64,000 bases of DNA from positions 310,001 to 374,000 of the forward strand of contig NZ_QVNQ01000003.1 in NCBI RefSeq assembly GCF_003432485.1, written 5' to 3'. Of the stretch, positions 8,878 to 16,041 are shown piece by piece; the first letter of the stretch is position 1, and every line of letters begins with the position of its first letter. The position numbers and the translations under genes were made by a program. The notes under the pieces are model-generated. The model ran no database searches. It was not told the DNA's origin and saw nothing but the letters and a program-made list of their open reading frames with translations. This DNA is from Actinomadura spongiicola. GTDB taxonomy: Bacteria; Actinomycetota; Actinomycetes; Streptosporangiales; Streptosporangiaceae.

Positions 8878-8889
8878 TAAGCTGACTCC
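8878..8889 (+). promoter_or_regulatory. Probable -10 of the aroF attenuator transcript (leaderless leader peptide)
   Basis: TAAGCT at 8878-8883 ends six bases before the GTG of the leader peptide, and no ribosome-binding site is visible. The transcript would therefore start at or next to the GTG. The -35 region is not clear. Confidence 0.45.
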
Positions 8890-8958
8890 GTGCGCAACGT
8901 CGTCTATTTCTTTTGGTTCGACCAGCCCGGGCGGCTGGTCTGCCGGACGTTGCGCTGA
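8890..8958 (+). CDS. aroF leader peptide, rich in aromatic residues
   Basis: 22-codon ORF (GTG to TGA) with an uninterrupted aromatic cluster Tyr-Phe-Phe-Trp-Phe at codons 6-10. All three aromatic amino acids made by the shikimate pathway are represented. It is followed directly by a self-complementary segment (ACCAGC 8921-8926 with GCTGGT 8934-8939) and then by an intrinsic terminator before aroF. This is the layout of ribosome-mediated attenuation: stalling at the aromatic codons when charged tRNAs are scarce would favour read-through. It is too short to be a functional protein. Confidence 0.85.
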   Translation: MRNVVYFFWFDQPGRLVCRTLR

Positions 8959-8975
8959 CAGACCACCTGGCGAGA

Positions 8976-9013
8976 AGCCCCGGGCCGCACTGGCCCGGGG
9001 CTTTCGTCGTTTT
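8976..9013 (+). terminator. Attenuator terminator before aroF
   Basis: AGCCCCGGGCC (8976-8986) pairs perfectly with GGCCCGGGGCT (8992-9002) across a 5-nt loop and is followed by TTCGTCGTTTT. A segment GCCCGGG inside the leader ORF (8926-8932) can instead pair with CCCGGGC of the 5' arm (8979-8985), giving a candidate antiterminator. It lies 58 bases before the aroF start. Confidence 0.85.
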
Positions 9014-9070
9014 CAGGGCATGTTCGCGGGGTCCATGGGGGACCCCGCGCGAACGAGAGAGGCAACACCC

Positions 9071-10117
9071 ATGGTCGTCGTCATGGCCCCGGAGGCCAAC
9101 GAAGCGGACATCGAGGCCGTCGTCGCGCTGGTCGAGACGGCGGGGGGTGAGGCCTTCGTGAGCCGCGGCGTGGAGCGGACCATCGTCGGGCTCGTCGGTG
9201 ACGTCCAGCAGTTCGGCTCGCTGAACCTGCGGGCGCTGCGCGGCGTCAGCGACGTCCTGCGCATCTCCGCGCCGCACAAGCTGGTCAGCCGGGAGAACCA
9301 CGCCGAACGGTCGGTCGTGCGGGTCGGCGGCGTGCCGATCGGGCCGGGGACCATGACGCTGATCGCCGGGCCGTGCGCGGTGGAGACGCCCGAGCAGACC
9401 CTCGGCGCCGCGCAGATGGCGCAGGCCGCCGGGGCGACGCTGCTGCGCGGCGGCGCGTTCAAGCCGCGGACGTCCCCGTACGCGTTCCAGGGCCTCGGCA
9501 AGGCCGGCCTGCGCATCCTCGCGGACGTGCGGGAGGAGACGGGCATGCCGGTCGTGACCGAGGTGGTGGACGCCGCCGACGTCGACCTCGTCGCCTCCTA
9601 CGCCGACATGCTCCAGATCGGCACCCGCAACGCGCAGAACTTCGCGCTGCTCCAGGCCGCGGGCGAGTCCGGCAAGCCGGTCATGTTGAAGCGCGGCATG
9701 AGCGGGACGATCGAGGAGTGGCTGATGGCCGCCGAGTACGTGGCGCAGCGCGGCAACCTCGACATCGTGTTGTGCGAGCGCGGCATCCGCACGTTCGAGA
9801 AGGCCACCCGCAACACCCTGGACATCTCCGCGGTGCCGGTGGCGCAGCGCCTCTCCCACCTGCCGGTGATCGTGGACCCGTCCCACTCGGGCGGCAGCCG
9901 CGACCTCGTCCTGCCGCTGACCCGCGCCGCGATCGCCGTCGGCGCCGACGGCGTGATCATCGACGTGCACCCGCATCCGGAGGCGGCGCTGTGCGACGGC
10001 CCGCAGGCCCTCGTGGACGGCGACCTGCGCGAGCTCGCCAAGCTCGTCCGCGACCTGCCGCCGATCGTCGGCCGTTCCCTCACCCGGGCGGCGGAGGCCG
10101 ACGCCGTGCCCGCGTGA
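9071..10117 (+). CDS. aroF: 3-deoxy-7-phosphoheptulonate (DAHP) synthase, class I beta type
   Basis: 348 residues; catalyses the first step of aromatic amino acid synthesis from PEP and erythrose 4-phosphate. An N-terminal ferredoxin-like regulatory domain (about 1-75, MVVVMAPEANEADIE) precedes the TIM barrel with IAGPCAVET (about 98-106), GGAFKPRTSPYAFQG, KRGMSGTIEEW, DPSHSGG and the metal/substrate block VHPHPEAALCDGPQ. Start chosen at the ATG at 9071, after GAGAGG and past the attenuator; the in-frame upstream extension runs through the leader. Regulation is both by the attenuator and probably allosterically through the N-domain. Mycobacteria carry the unrelated class II enzyme at the equivalent place, so this is a non-homologous replacement. 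Confidence 0.95.
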   Translation: MVVVMAPEANEADIEAVVALVETAGGEAFVSRGVERTIVGLVGDVQQFGSLNLRALRGVSDVLRISAPHKLVSRENHAERSVVRVGGVPIGPGTMTLIAGPCAVETPEQTLGAAQMAQAAGATLLRGGAFKPRTSPYAFQGLGKAGLRILADVREETGMPVVTEVVDAADVDLVASYADMLQIGTRNAQNFALLQAAGESGKPVMLKRGMSGTIEEWLMAAEYVAQRGNLDIVLCERGIRTFEKATRNTLDISAVPVAQRLSHLPVIVDPSHSGGSRDLVLPLTRAAIAVGADGVIIDVHPHPEAALCDGPQALVDGDLRELAKLVRDLPPIVGRSLTRAAEADAVPA

Positions 10118-10121
10118 TCGG

Positions 10122-10245
10122 TATCGTTCCGGCCATGGAGTACTGGACCTCCGACTGCGGCCCGCCCGCGCCCCGCACGGGGCGCGGCGACCGCACTCGC
10201 TGACCGAGTCCTGAGACGACGGCCAGGCGCGCTCCGCGCCCGGCC
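10122..10245 (+). promoter_or_regulatory. Leaderless promoter, mini-ORF and hairpin in front of the EamA gene
   Basis: TATCGT at 10122-10127 lies seven bases before an ATG at 10135, which opens a 22-codon ORF. After its stop, GGCC (10221-10224) and GGCGCG (10226-10231) pair with CGCGCC (10235-10240) and GGCC (10242-10245), leaving one bulged base on each arm. The layout repeats that of the aroF leader just upstream, but the U-tract after the hairpin is weak. Confidence 0.45.
10135..10203 (+). CDS. Possible leader peptide/uORF of the EamA transporter
   Basis: 22 codons from ATG to TGA. It begins Met-Glu-Tyr-Trp and then carries a Ser-Asp-Cys-Gly stretch, two prolines and an Arg-rich end. It follows a good -10 at leaderless spacing and precedes a hairpin 18 bases past its stop and the transporter 106 bases past. 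Tyr, Trp and Cys are rare in this GC-rich genome, so their clustering may be regulatory. Unlike the aroF leader there is no run of one amino-acid class, so what it would sense is unclear. Confidence 0.4.
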   Translation: MEYWTSDCGPPAPRTGRGDRTR

Positions 10246-10308
10246 GGTGTTCTCCTGCGCCCCGAATCCGGATCCCTCGTCCGAATTCGAGTCCAGGAGT
10301 CACTCCTC

Positions 10309-11247
10309 GTGTCACCGCACACGTCCGCCCGCGCCCGGCGCGGCGGCCTCCACATCCTGTTCGCGGCGTCCCTGTGGGGCACCACCGGTACGGTCCGCAC
10401 CTTCGCGGACGGGTCGTCGGCGTTCTCGGTCGCCGCGGTCCGCGTCATCGTCGGCGGGCTGGTCCTGTTCGCGCTCGCCGCGGCCTCCCGGCGCGGCGCC
10501 GGGCTGCGCCGGCTGTTCCGTGACCGCCGCAACGCGCCGCTCGTCGGCGTCGGCGCGGTCACGATCGCCGCGTACCAGACGGCGTTCTTCGTCTCCGCCG
10601 GACGCGCCGGCGTCGCCGTCGCCACCATCGTCACGATCGGCAGCGCCCCCGCGTTCACCGGCGCCGTCGGGCTGGTGACCCGGCGGGCGGCGCCGGGCGG
10701 CCGCTGGGCCCTGGCGACCACCGGCGCCGTCGCGGGCTGCGCGCTCCTCGTCGGCGGCGGCCGGGACGCGGGCACCGACCCCGCCGGGATCGCGCTGGCG
10801 CTGCTGTCGGGGCTGTCGTACGCGGTGTACGCGACGGTCGCGTCCGTCCTCATCACCCGCGGCGAGGACGACCGGGCCGTCACCGGGGCGCTGTTCGGGG
10901 CGGCGGCCGTCCCGCTGGTCCCGATCCTGCTGACCCAGCCCGCGGGCTGGGTGGCGACGGTGCCGGGCGCGCTGATCGCGCTCTACCTGGGCGTGGTCAC
11001 CACCGGCGGCGGCTACCTGCTGTTCGCACGCGGCCTGCGCACGACGCCCGCCACCACGGCGACGACGTTGACCTTGGCGGAACCGGCCGTGGCGGCGGTG
11101 CTGGGCATCGCGCTGCTCGACGAGCGTCTCGGCCCGGTCGCGCTGGGCGGTCTCGGGCTGCTGGCGGTGAGCCTGGTCGTCCTCGTCGCACCCGTCCGAC
11201 GGCGGAATGCAGCCGAACGCGCACAGGCCGGTAACGAATTGGTCTGA
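10309..11247 (+). CDS. EamA/DMT-family exporter
   Basis: 312 residues, ten predicted helices in two EamA repeats (about 15-140 and 160-295). The family entry SLWGTTG is near the N-terminus; the second repeat contains GLSYAVYATVA and ends with TLAEPAVAAVLGIALLDERL, which is near-diagnostic. GTG start is supported by AGGAG eight to ten bases upstream. Probably an efflux carrier for amino acids or metabolites; the location directly after aroF and behind a Tyr/Trp-containing mini-ORF hints at aromatic compounds (inference). Confidence 0.88.
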   Translation: MSPHTSARARRGGLHILFAASLWGTTGTVRTFADGSSAFSVAAVRVIVGGLVLFALAAASRRGAGLRRLFRDRRNAPLVGVGAVTIAAYQTAFFVSAGRAGVAVATIVTIGSAPAFTGAVGLVTRRAAPGGRWALATTGAVAGCALLVGGGRDAGTDPAGIALALLSGLSYAVYATVASVLITRGEDDRAVTGALFGAAAVPLVPILLTQPAGWVATVPGALIALYLGVVTTGGGYLLFARGLRTTPATTATTLTLAEPAVAAVLGIALLDERLGPVALGGLGLLAVSLVVLVAPVRRRNAAERAQAGNELV

Positions 11248-11252
11248 ACCAT
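11239..11252. promoter_or_regulatory. DasR-like (dre) operator, imperfect
   Basis: TTGGTCTGAACCAT matches 12 of 14 bases of the better site at 14731 and of the known Streptomyces DasR element core TGGTCTAGACCA. It overlaps the last codons of the EamA gene and lies about 27 bases before the DUF5954 start, a plausible operator position. Confidence 0.35.
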
Positions 11253-11279
11253 TGGCCGGGGGACGCGTGCGGCGCGAGG

Positions 11280-12176
11280 ATGGCCGCCATGACATCGGGC
11301 GATGGTGACGCCGGGGGGCGGCTGTTCCCGGAGGATCTCGAAGGCGTCGACCCGGTCGCCGCGGTGATGCTGGCCGACGCGTGCCGCGCCGTCTCCGCCT
11401 ACCCGGAACTCGTGGTGCTGGGCGCGCTGTTCACGGCGGCCGAGCGCGTCCCCGGCGGCTGGCAGATCGTGTGCCCGTGCGACCCGCTGCCGCAGGGCGC
11501 CCGCGAGCTCCTCGCCGTCCATCTGGACGATCGGGCGGCCATGGCGAACGCGGAGGAGGCCCGGCGGCTCGCCGTCGCGGCGCGGACGCTGCAGGACGAG
11601 GCCGCCGACGAGGTGATCGCGGCCGGGCGGCGGTTCCGGATCGTGCGGATCGAGCAGCTCGTCCGTACCGGCCCGGAGGGCCCCGAACCTCCCCGGCCGA
11701 CCGACCTCGACCCGCGGCCCCGCGGCCGGCGCGCCGCGCGTCCCTACGACCTGCTGCCCGACAACGGCCCGGCCTCCGACGTCGCCATCGCCGAGCTGCT
11801 GAGCCAGGTGCTGAACGCGGCGGCGGGCGGCGATCCGTCCGGCGTGTTCACGCCGGTCGCGCTGGCGCCCGCGTTCACCGTCGCCGAACGGGGCGAGCGC
11901 CGTTGGCGGCCGGTCGGACGGCTGCACGACGCCCCGCAGCAGGCCCGGGACTCCCTGGTCACCTACTTCCGGCATGTGGTGCCCGCCGTGGAGAGCCCCG
12001 CCTCGACGGACGTCGCCCAGTTCGCGGAGGCGGCGGCGCTGATGGAGGACGAGACACGCCGCAACGGCATCGCCGTGGCGGGCCGCCGGTTCCGCATCGT
12101 CCGCATCGAACGCGTCACACTGATGGGGCCGGACGGCCCCGAACCTCCACGCCCGACCGACTTCGACGCGCGTTAG
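11280..12176 (+). CDS. DUF5954-family protein with internal duplication
   Basis: 298 residues, no signal peptide or membrane helix. It matches from memory the actinomycete DUF5954 family, whose members end with a FRIVRIE-x-GPDGPEPPRPxD motif. The motif occurs twice here (about residues 119-143 and 265-292), each preceded by a region with a xxFTxAERxxRxW pattern and a helical stretch, so the protein is two copies of one unit. An ATG nine bases downstream is an equal alternative start. Function unknown; a candidate DasR-type site lies just upstream. Confidence 0.7.
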   Translation: MAAMTSGDGDAGGRLFPEDLEGVDPVAAVMLADACRAVSAYPELVVLGALFTAAERVPGGWQIVCPCDPLPQGARELLAVHLDDRAAMANAEEARRLAVAARTLQDEAADEVIAAGRRFRIVRIEQLVRTGPEGPEPPRPTDLDPRPRGRRAARPYDLLPDNGPASDVAIAELLSQVLNAAAGGDPSGVFTPVALAPAFTVAERGERRWRPVGRLHDAPQQARDSLVTYFRHVVPAVESPASTDVAQFAEAAALMEDETRRNGIAVAGRRFRIVRIERVTLMGPDGPEPPRPTDFDAR

Positions 12177-12194
12177 TTCGCAGGAACGGCCCAC

Positions 12195-12219
12195 TTCGCT
12201 CGCCTGGCGGCTCGCTGCG
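12195..12219 (+). repeat. Core fragment of the convergent-junction repeat (copy C)
   Basis: The core CTCGCCTGGCGGCTCGCTGC is shared exactly with the two longer copies at 43658-43842 and 61984-62164. Here it lies in the 64-base gap between DUF5954 and the convergent thiI gene; flanking arms seen in the other copies are missing. Confidence 0.7.
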
Positions 12220-12240
12220 TGACCGGGGCTGCAACGGGTG

Positions 12241-13476
12241 TCAGCTCGCGGCTGGGTCGGCGTAGGTGGGGCGGTGTTCTTGGACGGAGTCCACCAGTTG
12301 TTCGGCCAGTTCGCCCACGTCCAGGCGCTTCTCGATCTGGCGTAGGTCGTCGATCTTCGCTCTGGTCTCGGCGCGGCGGGGTGCCAGGACCGTGCAACAG
12401 TCCTCGTCGGGCAGCTCGGAGATCGTCAGGGTGCGGATCCGGCGCGCCTGGTCCATGATCTCGACCTTGTCCATGCCGACGAGGGGGCGCAGGATCGGCA
12501 GCTCGACGGCGTCGTCCAGCGCGGTGATGTTGGCGAGCGTCTGGCTCGACACCTGGCCGAGCGCGTCGCCGGTGATCAGGGCGCCGCCACGTAGGCGGCG
12601 GGCGAGGAGTTCACCGGTGCGCAGCATCAACCGGCGCTGCGCGACCACGGCGAGCCGGTCGGCGCCGGACGTCTTGATCTGCTGCTGCGCCTTGCCGAAC
12701 GGGACGACGAACAGCCGGGACCCGCCCTGGAACTTGTCCAGCTCGCGGACCAGCGCGTACGCCTTGTAGATCGACTCGGGGCCGGTGAAGGGCATGCCGG
12801 AGAAGTGCAGGTAGTCGACGCGCAGGCCGCGGCGCATCATCCGGTACGCGGCGACGGGCGAGTCGATGCCGCCGGACATCAGCACGAGGGCGCGGCCGCT
12901 CATGCCGACGGGCAGGCCGCCCTGGCCGGGAAGCCCGCCGGAGTAGACGAACACCTCGTCGCGGTCGACCTCGATCGACAGGGTGTGCTCGGGGTCCTTG
13001 AGCCGGACGGGCTGCCCGTACCTGCCGGTGAGGAGGGTGCCGATGTGCCGGTCGAGCTCGGTGGAGGTCAGCGGGAACCGCTTGTCACGGCGGCGGGACC
13101 GGACGGCGAACGCGCCGGTGCGGCCGTCCATGAGTTCGAGCGCGGCCTGTTCGACGCTGGGAAGGTCCTTTCCGACGCGCCAGGCCCGGTGCGCCCACAC
13201 GATGCCCATGACGTCGGTGATCCGCTGCGCGACCCGGTCCATGGTGACGAGGTCGGCGTCGTGTTTGCGGACGATGAACACGCCGTGCCGCCGGATCACG
13301 TCGACCCGGGCGATGGGGCGGACGGCGGCGCGCACGTTGTCGGCGAGGCGGCGTTCGAACTGCTCGCGGTTCTTGCCCTTGAGGACGACCTCACCCAGTT
13401 TGAGCAGCACACACGGCTCGCCCGCGACGGGCGACTGTTCGCGGACGTCCGCCGCCGCGGTGTCGAGCGTGGTCAT
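12241..13476 (-). CDS. thiI: tRNA 4-thiouridine synthase ThiI (no rhodanese domain)
   Basis: 411 residues from the ATG at 13476, which has GGAGG at good spacing. Order: NFLD/ferredoxin-like start with LLKLGEVVLKGKNR, THUMP domain (about 60-165), and PP-loop pyrophosphatase domain with LMSGGIDSPVAAYRM (about 180-195) and GDALGQVSSQT. It transfers sulfur to U8 of tRNA and can serve thiamine thiazole synthesis. The C-terminal rhodanese domain of enterobacterial ThiI, with its catalytic Cys, is absent; the CC pair in DEDCCTVLAP is the only Cys pair near the end. The sulfur donor could be the cysteine desulfurase at 57484. Confidence 0.92.
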   Translation of the reverse strand: MTTLDTAAADVREQSPVAGEPCVLLKLGEVVLKGKNREQFERRLADNVRAAVRPIARVDVIRRHGVFIVRKHDADLVTMDRVAQRITDVMGIVWAHRAWRVGKDLPSVEQAALELMDGRTGAFAVRSRRRDKRFPLTSTELDRHIGTLLTGRYGQPVRLKDPEHTLSIEVDRDEVFVYSGGLPGQGGLPVGMSGRALVLMSGGIDSPVAAYRMMRRGLRVDYLHFSGMPFTGPESIYKAYALVRELDKFQGGSRLFVVPFGKAQQQIKTSGADRLAVVAQRRLMLRTGELLARRLRGGALITGDALGQVSSQTLANITALDDAVELPILRPLVGMDKVEIMDQARRIRTLTISELPDEDCCTVLAPRRAETRAKIDDLRQIEKRLDVGELAEQLVDSVQEHRPTYADPAAS

Positions 13477-13599
13477 GCGTGATCCTCCAGGCGGGAACAA
13501 GGTCCGAGGGGTGGAACTCCAGTGTGGCTCAGACTGAGCAACACCGCGACTCGGTAAGCGTGTTCCCGCCCGGAGGGCCGGTCGGCCGGAGACGATCGC

Positions 13600-14625
13600 T
13601 CAGCCGAAGAAGACCTCGGCCTCGGAGTAACGCTCCAGCGGGACGGTCTTCAGTTCCTTGGTGGCCTCGTCGAGGCCGACCCGGATGATCTCGGTGCCCT
13701 TGAGCGCGACCATCTTTCCGTAGTCGCCGTCCTTGACGGCGTCGATGGCCTGGAGGCCGAAGCGGGTGGCGAGGACGCGGTCGAACGCGGTGGGCGTGCC
13801 GCCGCGCTGGATGTGCCCGAGCACGGTGGCGCGGGCCTCCTTGCCGGTGCGCTTCTCGATCTCGTCGGCGAGGAGCTGGCCGATGCCGCCGAGCCGGACG
13901 TGCCCGAACGCGTCCCGCTCGCCGGTCTGCAGGTGCATCTGCCCGTCGATCGGGTGGGCGCCCTCGGACACCACGATGATCGGCGCGTAGCGGGTCTTGA
14001 ACCGGCTCTCGACGTACTGGCAGACCTTCTCGATGTCGAAGGGCCGCTCGGGGATGAGGATGACGTTGGCGCCCGCGGCCATGCCGACGTGCAGCGCGAT
14101 CCAGCCCGCGTGCCGGCCCATGACCTCGCAGATCAGGGCGCGGTGGTGACTCTCGGCGGTGGTGTGCAGCCGGTCGACGGCCTCCATGCCGATGTTCACG
14201 GCGGTGTCGAAGCCGAACGTGTAGTCGGTGGCGTTGAGGTCGTTGTCGATGGTCTTCGGCACGCCGACGACCTTGACGCCCTGGGCGTACAGTTCGCGGG
14301 CGACGCCGAGGGTGTCCTCGCCGCCGATGGCGATCAGCGCGTCCACGCCGAGGCCGGCGAGGTTGTCCTTGATCCGCTCGACCCCGCCCTCGACCTTGAT
14401 CGGGTTCGTCCGGGACGAGCCGAGGATCGTCCCGCCGCGCGGCAGGATCCCGCGCACGGCCTGGACGTCGAGGGCCACGGTGTCGCCTTCGAGGGGGCCG
14501 CGCCACCCGGCGCGGAAGCCCACGAACTCGTAGCCGAAGACCTGGACGCCCTTGCGCACGACCGCGCGGATGACCGCGTTCAGGCCGGGGCAGTCACCGC
14601 CTCCGGTCAGCACTCCGACGCGCAT
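13600..14625 (-). CDS. pfkA: 6-phosphofructokinase with PPi-type active-site residues
   Basis: 341 residues from the ATG at 14625 with AAGGAG six bases before it. Group III phosphofructokinase: GGGDCPGLNAVIR binds phosphoryl donor, TIDNDL carries the catalytic Asp, and MGRHAGWIAL and IPERPF bind fructose 6-phosphate. At the two positions that set donor choice, it has Asp104 (GGEDT) and Lys124 (PKTIDND). Asp104 with Lys124 is the pattern of the PPi-dependent enzyme of Amycolatopsis methanolica, whereas ATP enzymes have Gly104. The donor is therefore predicted to be pyrophosphate. A DasR-like operator lies 105 bases upstream. Confidence 0.92.
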   Translation of the reverse strand: MRVGVLTGGGDCPGLNAVIRAVVRKGVQVFGYEFVGFRAGWRGPLEGDTVALDVQAVRGILPRGGTILGSSRTNPIKVEGGVERIKDNLAGLGVDALIAIGGEDTLGVARELYAQGVKVVGVPKTIDNDLNATDYTFGFDTAVNIGMEAVDRLHTTAESHHRALICEVMGRHAGWIALHVGMAAGANVILIPERPFDIEKVCQYVESRFKTRYAPIIVVSEGAHPIDGQMHLQTGERDAFGHVRLGGIGQLLADEIEKRTGKEARATVLGHIQRGGTPTAFDRVLATRFGLQAIDAVKDGDYGKMVALKGTEIIRVGLDEATKELKTVPLERYSEAEVFFG

Positions 14626-14730
14626 GCCTTCTCCTTCTGCCACCGGGCTCCTCCCTCGAACTCCACACCTCAGACTAGCCGTCCGGGCAGGACGGCACGG
14701 GGCATTCGCCAGGGTCCCGGCGCGCCCTCA

Positions 14731-14744
14731 TTGGTCTAGACCAT
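14731..14744. promoter_or_regulatory. DasR-responsive element (dre)-like palindrome
   Basis: TTGGTCTAGACCAT contains the perfect 12-bp palindrome TGGTCTAGACCA, the core of the published Streptomyces DasR site. It is 105 bases upstream of the pfkA start and 5 bases past the stop of the 154-residue protein gene. DasR is the GntR regulator of N-acetylglucosamine use, whose catabolism yields fructose 6-phosphate, the substrate of PfkA. Confidence 0.7.
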
Positions 14745-14749
14745 AGCCG

Positions 14750-15214
14750 TTACCGGGGGGTCGGCGCGCCCGCGCCCCGGCCGATCACGCGGATCCGCCC
14801 GCGGGCGACCAGCGCCACCCCGCCCGGCACCCGCCGGACGGCCGCCCGGCGCGGCCAGGGCGGCGACGCGCCGTCGTAGGACCAGCGGGCCTCGACGAGC
14901 GCCAGTTCCCGTGCCGCCTCGGCGGTGAGGTCGGCGCGCCGGGCCCGCGCGAAGTCCCAGCCGTCCCGGAAGGATCCCCGTGTCGGACGTTCGGTCGCCC
15001 ATCCGGCGAACGTCGCCGTCCAGGACGCGCCGTACGACCCGGCGAGCAGCGGCCAGGCGCGGGCGACCTCACCGGCCCGTTTGGCGAGGATGCCGCGTGC
15101 GGTCGCCCGGACCGCGTCGGCGTCGAACCCCTCGGGCAGGGGTCCGCCCGCGGCCATGGCCCGGACGAGTGCCTCCTGCGCGGCCGCCAGTTCGACGTCG
15201 AACGGTTCGCTCAT
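14750..15214 (-). CDS. Small partner protein of the DUF692 enzyme (SCO6045-like/DUF2063-like pattern)
   Basis: 154 residues, ATG overlapping the DUF692 stop by 4 bases (ATGA). The helical N-terminal two-thirds has a pattern reminiscent of the peptide-recruiting partners of MNIO enzymes: a leucine-spaced first helix, PxGFD, an R/K-rich helix, a WP-LAG turn (about 53-58) and a FxxWAxxRP block followed by a GSFRDGWDFA segment. The C-terminal part is Arg/Gly-rich and beta-like. I cannot name a family with certainty. By order and coupling it should be the substrate-binding subunit of the DUF692 enzyme, as BufC/MbnC are in known systems (inference). Confidence 0.6.
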   Translation of the reverse strand: MSEPFDVELAAAQEALVRAMAAGGPLPEGFDADAVRATARGILAKRAGEVARAWPLLAGSYGASWTATFAGWATERPTRGSFRDGWDFARARRADLTAEAARELALVEARWSYDGASPPWPRRAAVRRVPGGVALVARGRIRVIGRGAGAPTPR

Positions 15215-16041
15215 GTGACCGCCGGAAATCCGGAGGCGGCGGCGATGGCGTCCAGCTCGGCCCGCAGCTCGTCGACGGGCGGGTAGTGGCCGTCGCGTTC
15301 CAGGAGGAACCCCGGCGGCCGTTGCCTGGCGCACATCTCGGCGACCAAGTCCAGGACCCCGGCCGGGACGGCGGCGGCATGCGTGTCGTGGTACCGCCCG
15401 CCAGCCTCGGAGCCGCCGGCGACATGGCAGTACGCGACGCGGTCGAGCGGCAGCCGGTCGAGGAGGGCGAGGGGGTCCTCGCCGCGGTTGCGCGCGTTGG
15501 CGTACACGTTGGCGACGTCCAGCAAGAGGAGGGCGCCGGTGCGGTCCAGCAGTTCGGTCAGGAAGTCGGCCTCGGTGTATTCGTCGTCCGGCCAGTCGAA
15601 GAGCATGGCGATGGGCTCGACGGCCAGCGGGACGGGCAGTTCCGACCGGGTGCGGCGGATGTTGGCGGTGAGGACGTCCAGCGCGGCCCGTGTCCGCGGA
15701 ACCGGCAGCAGGTGACCGGCCTCGATCCCGCCCGCCCGGACGAACGCGACGTGCTCGCTCACCAGCGGCGCCTTCAGGACCTCGGCGCAGGCGGCGAGGT
15801 GCGCGACACGATCGGCGGCCACCGGCTCGGCGCCGCCGAGGGAGAGCTTCACGCCGTGCGGGACGATCGTCACGCCGCGGTCGCGCAGGGCCGCCAGGTC
15901 GGGTGCGGGACGCTCCGGATGGACGGATTCGGCGATCACCTCGGTGAAGCGCAGCTTGGGCAGCGCCTCGACGAACCCGGCGATCTCGGGACGCCAGCCG
16001 ACGCCGACCCCGAGTTCCGGAACGGTGACGTCAGAAACCAC
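15211..16041 (-). CDS. DUF692-family multinuclear non-heme iron oxidative enzyme (MNIO)
   Basis: 276 residues from a GTG at 16041 with GGAGG five bases upstream, overlapping the stop of the membrane protein by 11 bases; the longer in-frame extension only reads through that gene's Cys-rich tail in another frame. TIM-barrel family of MbnB/BufB/TglH. The metal-site blocks are visible: GVGVGWRPE at the start, HGVKLSLGG, SEHVAFV, VEPIAM (usual form ENVxx), LLLLDVANVYANARNRGEDP, YCHVAGG, DTHAAAVP and LLERDG. Such enzymes rearrange or excise carbon at Cys residues of ribosomal peptides. The adjacent protein with a Cys-rich tail is the obvious substrate candidate. Confidence 0.88.
   Translation of the reverse strand: MVSDVTVPELGVGVGWRPEIAGFVEALPKLRFTEVIAESVHPERPAPDLAALRDRGVTIVPHGVKLSLGGAEPVAADRVAHLAACAEVLKAPLVSEHVAFVRAGGIEAGHLLPVPRTRAALDVLTANIRRTRSELPVPLAVEPIAMLFDWPDDEYTEADFLTELLDRTGALLLLDVANVYANARNRGEDPLALLDRLPLDRVAYCHVAGGSEAGGRYHDTHAAAVPAGVLDLVAEMCARQRPPGFLLERDGHYPPVDELRAELDAIAAASGFPAVT

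Noticed and set aside
8789..10315. Long minus-strand ORF continuing upstream of the Moco oxidoreductase (total 716 codons)
   Set aside because: It is antisense to aroF and its composition is that of a GC-rich shadow; the Moco protein begins at 8788.
12178..12240. Copy C of the repeat considered as the thiI terminator
   Set aside because: No strong hairpin can be formed there on its own; only the shared core is present.
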